DNA of 5,551 nucleotides from NCBI GenBank assembly GCA_021828635.1, contig JAJZEJ010000472.1, positions 1 through 5,551 on the forward strand. Direction: 5' to 3'. Under the pieces are notes generated by a model that worked only from the letters and a program-made list of their open reading frames with translations, was not told where the DNA came from and did not search any database. Source of the stretch: Chloroflexota bacterium. Lineage in GTDB: Bacteria > Chloroflexota > Ktedonobacteria > Ktedonobacterales > Ktedonobacteraceae. A program made the translations under genes and the position numbers. Positions 1-4,785 of this stretch are shown piece by piece (position 1 is the first letter of the stretch; each line of letters opens with the position of its first letter).

Positions 1-219
1 AAACTGTTTTACCGTCATGGAGGGCGGTGGATTAGCGGCTTTGGTCTGGAAAATTACATGCGCCGCACTCCAGCCACCAATCACGCCGGAGAGCAACAGA
101 ATACTCAGACAGATCAGATAGAACAGGCGGCGTTTGGTCATCGTGAAGCGTCGATGCGGCCCACGTGGCGAGGACGGTGGTGGTAACGCTTCAGGAAAAG
201 GTCTGGGATCAACAAACAT
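1..219 (-). CDS. N-terminal part of a single-pass membrane protein, function unknown
   Basis: The first 73 codons are in the window and the reading frame stays open to the left edge, so the C-terminal part is missing. The visible protein begins with a proline-rich, charged, presumably cytoplasmic segment (residues 1-31, with PPPSSPRG near 13-20). A basic stretch TKRR (28-31) follows, then a hydrophobic helix at about 32-54 (FYLICLSILLLSGVIGG) and a short segment that should be outside the membrane. This is the topology of a type II membrane protein or a signal-anchored exported protein. There is no lipobox cysteine. ATG at 219 was chosen because GAGG lies 8 nt upstream (228-231 on the plus strand); the internal Met27 has no such site. 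I do not recognise the family from this fragment. The gene is real with good confidence but its function cannot be inferred. Confidence 0.75.
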   Translation of the reverse strand, partial: MFVDPRPFPEALPPPSSPRGPHRRFTMTKRRLFYLICLSILLLSGVIGGWSAAHVIFQTKAANPPPSMTVKQF

Positions 220-255
220 GAAAACAACCTCGTTTTGTCAATAGTTTTCACAGCT

Positions 256-282
256 ATCATAGAACAACGTACAAAATGACAA
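256..282 (-). promoter_or_regulatory. Candidate sigma70-type promoter for the left-edge membrane protein gene
   Basis: On the minus strand TTGTCA (282..277) and TATGAT (261..256) each match the -35 and -10 consensus at 5 of 6 positions, but the spacer is only 15 nt. A start near 249 would give a leader of about 30 nt before the ATG at 219, which contains the GAGG ribosome site. The short spacer keeps confidence low. Confidence 0.3.
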
Positions 283-416
283 CAGGACGGAAAGACAACG
301 GAACGTAGAGATAAAAATTATCAGGTAAAGCGAAACAGATACTCCTTTCATGCTTTCATAAAGGCAAAACAATGGGAACGGTTCTGGTACCCATCTGTCA
401 ATCTCACCGGATGAGT

Positions 417-445
417 TTGACAAAAATAGTTATACATACAATTAT
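417..445 (+). promoter_or_regulatory. Promoter-like match, plus strand, overlapping the minus-strand one
   Basis: A perfect -35 TTGACA (417-422) is followed after 17 nt by AATTAT (440-445), which matches TATAAT at 4 of 6 positions. No annotated plus-strand gene follows until 2366, so any transcript would be a small RNA or small-ORF message. Chance occurrence is quite possible. Confidence 0.25.
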
Positions 446-457
446 CCCGATTATCAA
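429..457 (-). promoter_or_regulatory. Good sigma70-like promoter match, minus strand
   Basis: TTGATA (457..452) and TATAAC (434..429) on the minus strand are separated by exactly 17 nt, and each matches consensus at 5 of 6 positions. Transcription would start near 422 and run toward the left-edge membrane protein, giving a leader of about 200 nt. It overlaps a plus-strand promoter match, and AT-rich DNA yields chance hits. Confidence 0.35.
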
Positions 458-466
458 GTGGTTATA

Positions 467-489
467 TAAAGTTTTTCTGCAAAACTTTA
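467..489. repeat. 9-bp perfect inverted repeat, 5-nt loop
   Basis: TAAAGTTTT (467-475) and AAAACTTTA (481-489) are exact reverse complements around the loop TCTGC. The stem is AT-rich and no long T run follows on either strand. It could be a weak hairpin or a protein-binding palindrome, but it does not look like a classical intrinsic terminator. Confidence 0.6.
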
Positions 490-532
490 ATATGAAAAAT
501 ATGTCATGTTATGCTAAAATATTTTTTTGCGC

Positions 533-567
533 CATCGTGTATCATAAACTTGTATCATCGTGTGTCA
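533..567 (+). repeat. Interleaved direct repeats, 12-bp unit with 23-bp period
   Basis: CATCGTGTATCA (533-544) recurs as CATCGTGTGTCA (556-567) with 11 of 12 positions identical. TGTATCAT also occurs twice (538-545 and 551-558). The array ends 18 nt before a consensus -10 TATAAT (586-591), where activator or repressor sites usually lie. A regulatory role is an inference. Confidence 0.5.
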
Positions 568-585
568 AAAATATTAAGAAATTCA

Positions 586-591
586 TATAAT
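586..591 (+). promoter_or_regulatory. Consensus -10 (TATAAT) downstream of the direct repeats
   Basis: TATAAT matches the -10 consensus perfectly, but there is no recognisable -35 at 16-18 nt. The repeat pair at 533-567 occupies that position instead, as would be expected of an activator-dependent promoter. Transcription would begin near 598 and read toward a small ORF at 658. Confidence 0.3.
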
Positions 592-766
592 CTTGTATAG
601 TAAAAAAGTACTGTCACTCACGACATCTTCAGGTATTTGGGGAACGAGGGAATAGGCATGGTATCTATAAGAGATAATGCAATTCAAAAAAGAAAAACGT
701 GTCGAGGAGACTATATCATTTCGTTCATGTGCATTATCGGTTCTTACAGATAGCGGTTGGTATAGA

Positions 767-2143
767 TTAAGCTTCTGTGGAAACAAAATCGACTTTTGAA
801 AGAGGGTTGCATGCCTGAAAAATCAGTTTGTACTCACCAATACTGATCTTATCGCCGTCTTGTAGGGTGTACTCTTCTTCATTAGCCAGTTGCTTGCCAT
901 TGACATAAACGCCGAGTGTACTGCGCTGATCGGCAATGAAGTAGTTTGCACCCTCACGGCGTAGGAGCGCGTGGTGGCGTGAGACATTATCATCCAAGTC
1001 AAGTAAGATGTCGCTGGAACCTGAGCGTCCGAGTGTGACTGTTTCCTGGTTCAGCGCCGATGTTGTGCCTGGAGGAAGTGCGGGATGAATGATGCAGAGC
1101 ATTGGTGTTTGAGCAATTTGATTTGCCTGTTCGGCGTCTTTTTCTGTTACACTATTATGTGTTTCTTCCAGACTCTCTGTAGGTTGAGTAAGCGGCTCAT
1201 CAGTAGAGGCTGGTATTGGAGTTTCTGGTAGGCTTACTGATGATGCTCTGGATAGGTTCGTCTCGACGGTAGTTGTAGCGGCTTGTGGTGCGCTTAAAGA
1301 TGTCTGGAGTGCCGAGGTAAAAGCGAGGATAGAGGAATAGCGTTCATCGGGATAGACACTCAGAGCGCGGCGTAGCATACCTTCTTGTTGAATCGTTAGC
1401 TCAGAATGGAATTGGCGTGGTGAGACAATCGTCTCTGTCAGTTTCAGATGTTCTACCTCTTCTGGGGTACCGGTAAATGGGAGTTGTCCTGTGAGCCAGA
1501 AGTAGAGCAGAACCGCGAGTGCATACTGATCGCTGGCTGCCGTCGTGTAGCCACCGAACTGCTCCGGTGCGGCTGTGATAGGCTGAAATGGACTGCGTGG
1601 TTGCCCAAAGCGACGGATAAAATTTGTGACTCCAATATCAGCGAGCAGGAAGGGCATGAAATCTGCTTCGTTGTATGGATTCGAGCTACGCAGCACCAGG
1701 ATGTTGGAGAAGGTCAGCGAACCATGCACATAGCCTTGATTGTGAATGTAGTGCAATCCCTGTGCTAACTGATGGGTGTATTGTATGGCTGTGGCGACTG
1801 TTAACGGTGGAGCGAACCAGAGGCGTCCCTCATTGCCTAGCAGTGAGCCAGGGCTGACGTAGCGACGGACGATGTAGAGCGTATTATTTGTCTCGCCATA
1901 ATCTAGTACAGCAGCAATTGTTGAGTGGTTGAGTGTGCTGATCCCCTGCATTTCGCGGAAAAACTGGCGGCGTGCCATCTCTGGTAGCCTGGCCCACGTG
2001 TGCAACAACTTGAGTGTTGCCTTGCGTTGTAGTCTGGTATCTTCAACCTCATACGATTCTCCAGCGATGCCACCACCAAGATAGCGCACAATGCGATATT
2101 GTTCAACTCTTTGACCCTCTGCCAGTATAGCCATACAGACCAC
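767..2143 (-). CDS. Ser/Thr kinase-fold protein with C-terminal FHA domain, probable pseudokinase
   Basis: This 458-residue protein has no membrane segment and is probably cytosolic. Residues about 16-282 form a Hanks-type kinase fold: glycine loop LGGGIAG (22-28), ATP lysine K45 in ATLK, helix-C E64, DIG at 169-171 in place of DFG, APE at 192-194, and D205 in SDQY. The catalytic HRD motif reads H140-G141-S142, so the proton-accepting Asp is Ser, although N147 of the catalytic loop remains. The K/N/D set suggests nucleotide binding with little or no phosphotransfer. A Ser/Thr/Pro/Glu-rich linker (283-345) leads to an FHA domain (about 368-443) with GRS (372-374), SRHH (388-391) and NG (415-416), the phosphothreonine-binding signature. 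The start is GTG at 2143, with GAGG 7 nt upstream; ATG at 2134 (Met4) is an equally plausible start. It is divergent from the glycosyltransferase gene. The family assignment is firm; the loss of activity is inferred. Confidence 0.9.
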   Translation of the reverse strand: MVCMAILAEGQRVEQYRIVRYLGGGIAGESYEVEDTRLQRKATLKLLHTWARLPEMARRQFFREMQGISTLNHSTIAAVLDYGETNNTLYIVRRYVSPGSLLGNEGRLWFAPPLTVATAIQYTHQLAQGLHYIHNQGYVHGSLTFSNILVLRSSNPYNEADFMPFLLADIGVTNFIRRFGQPRSPFQPITAAPEQFGGYTTAASDQYALAVLLYFWLTGQLPFTGTPEEVEHLKLTETIVSPRQFHSELTIQQEGMLRRALSVYPDERYSSILAFTSALQTSLSAPQAATTTVETNLSRASSVSLPETPIPASTDEPLTQPTESLEETHNSVTEKDAEQANQIAQTPMLCIIHPALPPGTTSALNQETVTLGRSGSSDILLDLDDNVSRHHALLRREGANYFIADQRSTLGVYVNGKQLANEEEYTLQDGDKISIGEYKLIFQACNPLSKVDFVSTEA

Positions 2144-2182
2144 TCTCTTTCCTCATGCCGAACTGTCTACTATCCGTTGGCT

Positions 2183-2191
2183 ATTGTAGCA
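2183..2191 (-). promoter_or_regulatory. Extended -10 promoter for the kinase/FHA gene
   Basis: The minus strand reads TGC followed by TACAAT (2191..2183), an extended -10 with 5 of 6 matches to TATAAT and no clear -35, as is common for extended -10 promoters. A start near 2176 would leave a leader of about 33 nt that includes the GAGG ribosome site. Confidence 0.45.
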
Positions 2192-2272
2192 TAAATTCTT
2201 ATGGAAGAGGTAGAAAACAGCCCAACAGTTCTAGTCGGTTCGCCTTGAGAACGCCGAACATCTGGAGCAATG

Positions 2273-2281
2273 TGCTAGAAT
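2273..2281 (+). promoter_or_regulatory. Extended -10 promoter candidate for the glycosyltransferase gene
   Basis: TGC followed by TAGAAT (2276-2281) is an extended -10 matching TATAAT at 5 of 6 positions. The nearest -35-like word, TTGAGA (2245-2250), is 25 nt away and too distant. A start near 2288 gives a leader of about 78 nt. It mirrors the divergent minus-strand extended -10 about 90 bp away. Confidence 0.35.
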
Positions 2282-2365
2282 GGTGATGCTGTGACCTTCT
2301 TTTGTACAGCCTCGTATCAGTAACATGGTAGTTGAATGTCATATGTAGCGGGTTAGTTGTAAATA

Positions 2366-3844
2366 ATGAAAACACAGGTCAATACCGATAAAAACGGCTC
2401 TACACTGGTTGCTCTTGCGAAATCTTTCACGTCAAAACCCTGGTTCGATAGCGTAATTGTGCTGCTGATGAGTCTGTTGCTCTTCTATGGAGCATCCTGG
2501 CAAATCTTTCGCGATTATACAGATGTTGCTAAATACCAGTGTTACGCGCTGGCCTTCTGGGAAGGTGTCTCCGCACTGCACCAGTTGCCCGTCCATCAGT
2601 GTACTTTTATCACAACCTATCATTATCAAGCACCTTCGCCACATGTGATCATTACCTTGTTGCGGCATATCGGTTTGCCTGCCTTCCTGCTGCATTTTTT
2701 TGCGGCACAAAACAATAACACACCATTTGAGGCTTTGCCGCATGAATACCCCTGGCCCGTGCTGCTTCCTTTCTCGCTGCCATTAGTTGTGCCTGCATAC
2801 TGGTATCAGGTAGCATTTGCCGTCTTGATGGCACTGGTCGCTATCTTTATGTACTATGTGTTATTGCTCACTCGTTCGCGTCGTGCTGCTCTTTTGTATG
2901 CCTTCTATCTTGTACTTGGCACATGGGGTACAGCCGAAGGCCGTTTTGACCTTATTCCCTCGGCATTAACACTGCTGGCAGTAGTCTATGCCGTCCGTAA
3001 ACGCTGGCAGTGGGCTTTTGCCTATTTGGCTTTAGGCACAATGTTCAAATTTTATCCTGCTGTCTTACTCATGCCATTTCTGCTGGCTCAGCAGATGGAG
3101 TCGCGTGAACCGCGCTTCTCATGGCGTCGGCTATTACCACTTGGGATTTTTGTAGTGATTTGTGCGTTGATTATGCTGGTCTCGTTTGTATTCTCTATTC
3201 AGGGAACGCTTGAACCATTCAGCTACTTTGGTGGGCGTCCCATTCAGGTTGAGTCGGCCTCGGCCACGCTGCTCTGGCTTTTCAGTTTTGTTGGCTTTAA
3301 GCTCACGCCAGTTTTTACATTCGGCTCATTGAATATTCTTAGTATCCTTTCACCTGCCGTTTCCATTCTTGGCACATTGGCATTGTTACTTGGATTGGGC
3401 TACACCTACTGGTTGCAGTGGCGTGGTAAACTTCCTCTTGCCACGGCTTGCCTGCTGACACTGCTGATTATTATATGTACCGGCAAAGTCTTCAGTCCAC
3501 AATATTTGATCTGGATAGTGCCTCTCGTGGCCTATATTTGCCCCTCTGATCGCAAACTACTTATAAGCTGGACAGCTATCTGTGCTGTCACTACATGGAT
3601 CTATCCCTATATCTACAATATGGCTGGTCTTTTACAGTTGCCCTCCGTTCCCCTTTTCTTCCCTGTGATTGCTTTACGTAACATTTTGTTGCTCTACTTC
3701 ATTGTAGTTCTGCTGCGCTCTCATAGCAGGCAAACATCAATGGGTCAATCTTTTGGTAGCATAAAAAAAGTTGATGAAGAAGACGGACAAGCTAGAGCGG
3801 CTTCTATTATTCCAGATAGCCCAACGCGCGTAAGCGGGCTTTGA
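2366..3844 (+). CDS. GT87/DUF2029-type integral membrane glycosyltransferase
   Basis: This 492-residue protein has roughly a dozen hydrophobic segments, the first at about 28-47, several between 130 and 240, and more between 257 and 450. A soluble basic and polar tail follows (451-492). Motifs fit the GT-C glycosyltransferase group that uses polyprenyl-phosphate sugars on the outer face of the membrane. They are an acidic residue in the first outer loop (D53 in DYTDVAKYQ), HEYPWP (126-131), GRFDLIPSAL (192-201), FKFYPAVLL (227-235) and SPQYLIWIVPL (377-387). The F-K-x-Y-P and S-P-Q-Y-L blocks are the features I associate with the GT87 mannosyltransferase-like family. The ribosome site before ATG 2366 is poor, but no other Met occurs before residue 35, inside the first helix. 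The 3' end overlaps the convergent neighbour by 38 bp. Donor and acceptor are unknown; an envelope-glycan role is likely. Confidence 0.8.
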   Translation: MKTQVNTDKNGSTLVALAKSFTSKPWFDSVIVLLMSLLLFYGASWQIFRDYTDVAKYQCYALAFWEGVSALHQLPVHQCTFITTYHYQAPSPHVIITLLRHIGLPAFLLHFFAAQNNNTPFEALPHEYPWPVLLPFSLPLVVPAYWYQVAFAVLMALVAIFMYYVLLLTRSRRAALLYAFYLVLGTWGTAEGRFDLIPSALTLLAVVYAVRKRWQWAFAYLALGTMFKFYPAVLLMPFLLAQQMESREPRFSWRRLLPLGIFVVICALIMLVSFVFSIQGTLEPFSYFGGRPIQVESASATLLWLFSFVGFKLTPVFTFGSLNILSILSPAVSILGTLALLLGLGYTYWLQWRGKLPLATACLLTLLIIICTGKVFSPQYLIWIVPLVAYICPSDRKLLISWTAICAVTTWIYPYIYNMAGLLQLPSVPLFFPVIALRNILLLYFIVVLLRSHSRQTSMGQSFGSIKKVDEEDGQARAASIIPDSPTRVSGL

Positions 3845-4481
3845 TACTATCAATCTCTTCCTCGCTTGCCTCTCTGTAGGGTTCTTCCCAGAGAGGTGTA
3901 ATATAGCTATGCAGCTCCAGGTAGTCGATGATGCGTAGGGCGCTCCGTTCAGGTAACTCAAGCTCCGTATTGATACTTAGCTCAGCGGAAAGCGGGGGCT
4001 GGTAGAGTTGTTCATCCATCTGAGGAATATGTTCCAGGCGTAGCAGGCGATCCTGGCGCACGGCTGACGCACAGGAAAGATAGATTTCGATAAAAGGGCT
4101 GAGATGTTCACGGGCATACTTTCTGGCTTCGCGGTAAGGTGAAACAGAGGTTGTGATGGAGATGATGCCGTTGCGTGTGAGCAGGGTGCAAAGGTAGGAG
4201 ATGAAGGCGTCGTAGCCCAGAGTGTGACTTTGATCGTGGGCAATAGGTTCGTCCAGGTGCATCTCTTCTTGGAGCCAACGTGTGAGAGCGTGTCTATCGA
4301 TAATCTCCGCTTGATAGCCACGGGCAAGCAGATGCTGTCGAACCAATGAAGCTAGCGTAGTTTTACCCGTACCTGGTAAACCGGTATACCAGAGCGTAAA
4401 GTTTGGAGTGTAGTCGGTAGAGATGACAGACCAGCCGACCCACGTTGGTGGCGGAGGATGTTGTGCCATAAGCAAGACCAT
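3807..4481 (-). CDS. Divergent APS-kinase-family P-loop protein
   Basis: With the ATG at 4481 the product has 224 residues. A Walker A loop GLPGTGKTT lies at residues 34-42 and is followed by a typical nucleotide-kinase beta-alpha layout. The stretch ISITTSVSPYREARKYAR (about 107-124), the following FIEIYLSC, and LYQPPLSAELSINTE (about 159-173) align with conserved parts of adenylylsulfate kinase (CysC). Other CysC signatures are degraded: the DGDNVR motif reads DRHALT, the Arg/Asn-rich motif after it is absent, and the KGLYKKAR...FTG lid is missing. It therefore probably binds ATP, but APS phosphorylation is doubtful. The C-terminus ends in an acidic helix and RLRALGYLE. The frame is open up to 4703, but a promoter-like -10 at 4520..4515 argues for a start at 4481 or 4469; neither has a strong ribosome site. 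No other sulfate-assimilation gene is visible in the window. Confidence 0.75.
   Translation of the reverse strand: MVLLMAQHPPPPTWVGWSVISTDYTPNFTLWYTGLPGTGKTTLASLVRQHLLARGYQAEIIDRHALTRWLQEEMHLDEPIAHDQSHTLGYDAFISYLCTLLTRNGIISITTSVSPYREARKYAREHLSPFIEIYLSCASAVRQDRLLRLEHIPQMDEQLYQPPLSAELSINTELELPERSALRIIDYLELHSYITPLWEEPYREASEEEIDSIKARLRALGYLE
3818..3840. repeat. Small hairpin inside the convergent gene overlap
   Basis: AGCCC (3818-3822) and GGGCT (3836-3840) are reverse complements around a 13-nt GC-rich loop, located inside the 38 bp shared by the two convergent genes. On the plus strand only TT follows directly, so it is at best a weak bidirectional terminator. It is the only candidate seen at this junction. 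Confidence 0.3.
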
Positions 4482-4514
4482 TCTTTCTGCGAGCAAATGC
4501 CACTCTCTTTCCAC

Positions 4515-4544
4515 ATTGTATCTCTTCTGCCTGCTATGATGCAA
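4515..4544 (-). promoter_or_regulatory. Promoter candidate for the APS-kinase-like gene
   Basis: On the minus strand TTGCAT (4544..4539), which shares only the TTG of the -35 consensus, is followed after 18 nt by TACAAT (4520..4515), a 5-of-6 match to the -10. The start would lie near 4508, about 27 nt before the ATG at 4481. This supports the short version of the protein over one beginning at 4703. Confidence 0.35.
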
Positions 4545-4601
4545 GGTTATTGCAGACTTTATGCTGTCGCATTTCGTGGCGTCAGAGCGTAAAGAAATAA
4601 G

Positions 4602-4610
4602 TGATATAAT
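4602..4610 (+). promoter_or_regulatory. Extended -10 promoter candidate for pckA
   Basis: TGA followed by a perfect TATAAT (4605-4610) forms an extended -10, with no good -35. Initiation near 4617 would coincide with a TTGCAT hexamer (4612-4617) and give a leader of about 170 nt before pckA. That leader contains both small inverted repeats, leaving room for operator or leader control. Confidence 0.45.
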
Positions 4611-4773
4611 ATTGCATGTTGCTGATATTTGGGATTGCGACGCTACCATAATGAAGGTAGAATTCACAGATGCAAGGGGCAGAGCATGTTGTCGCAAGCT
4701 CAATGAGAGAGTTTTGCATTACCATTGTAGGTAAATGATCTGACGGCGTTGTTGCATGAGTGTATGCCCCTCA

Positions 4774-4778
4774 AGGAG
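4774..4778 (+). promoter_or_regulatory. Shine-Dalgarno site fixing the pckA start
   Basis: AGGAG sits 7 nt before ATG 4786, which is the ideal distance. The coding start reads ATG-ACC-ATG-ATG-ATG, so three further Met codons follow within 12 nt. Their distances from this site (13 nt or more) make the first ATG the best choice. Confidence 0.8.
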
Positions 4779-4785
4779 AAAATAG

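Larger units (their letters stand above)
220..766. other. AT-rich intergenic region without a convincing gene
   Basis: These 547 bases separate two minus-strand genes and are visibly richer in A and T than the flanking coding DNA. They contain several promoter-like signals, a 9-bp perfect inverted repeat (467-489), an interleaved direct repeat (533-567) and a 9-bp inverted repeat with widely spaced arms (673-681 and 730-738). One 72-codon plus-strand ORF (372-590) has AAAGG 7 nt before its ATG, but its product is dominated by I, K, F and Y, as expected of AT-rich noncoding DNA. A shorter 31-codon ORF (658-753) is considered in the findings. For the kinase gene upstream on the minus strand I see no strong intrinsic terminator. 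The nearest candidates are a T-rich run at 697..686 with almost no stem, and a 4-bp stem (612-625) followed by six T at 607..602. Confidence 0.6.
4482..4785. promoter_or_regulatory. Divergent regulatory region with a TTGCAT hexamer cluster
   Basis: This 304-bp spacer lies between the minus-strand APS-kinase-like gene and plus-strand pckA. It carries one promoter candidate per direction. TTGCAT or its complement ATGCAA appears five times, at 4539-4544, 4612-4617, 4670-4675, 4714-4719 and 4752-4757. Two small inverted repeats are present: CTACC-N8-GGTAG (4643-4660) and CATTACC-N6-GGTAAATG with a one-base bulge (4717-4737). The 9-mer GATGCAAGG occurs twice (4538-4546 and 4669-4677). The hexamers and palindromes are candidate operators; no known regulator can be assigned from sequence alone. 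Confidence 0.5.

Noticed and set aside
350..365. Short hairpin TGCTTT-CATA-AAGGCA as a terminator
   Set aside because: The 6-bp stem includes a G-U pair and no T run follows on either strand.
372..590. 72-codon plus-strand ORF with an AAAGG site before its ATG
   Set aside because: The product is mostly I, K, F, Y and C, as expected from AT-rich noncoding DNA; promoter-like signals and a palindrome lie inside it, and no family is recognisable.
583..786. 67-codon minus-strand ORF overlapping the kinase 3' end
   Set aside because: It starts with TTG, has no good ribosome site, overlaps the end of a real gene and has no recognisable composition or motif.
1448..1857. Plus-strand ORFs of 106 and 60 codons inside the kinase gene
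   Set aside because: They are antisense to conserved kinase motifs (HGS loop and APE region) and have no supporting signals.
3807..4481. Calling this gene cysC and inferring sulfate assimilation
   Set aside because: Key APS-binding motifs are missing and no cysD, cysN, sat or cysH neighbour is present, so a cysC symbol would overstate the evidence.
4482..4703. Longer APS-kinase-like protein starting at 4703
   Set aside because: The extra 74 residues do not resemble the family, and they would cover the predicted promoters of both divergent genes. A start at 4481 or 4469 fits better.
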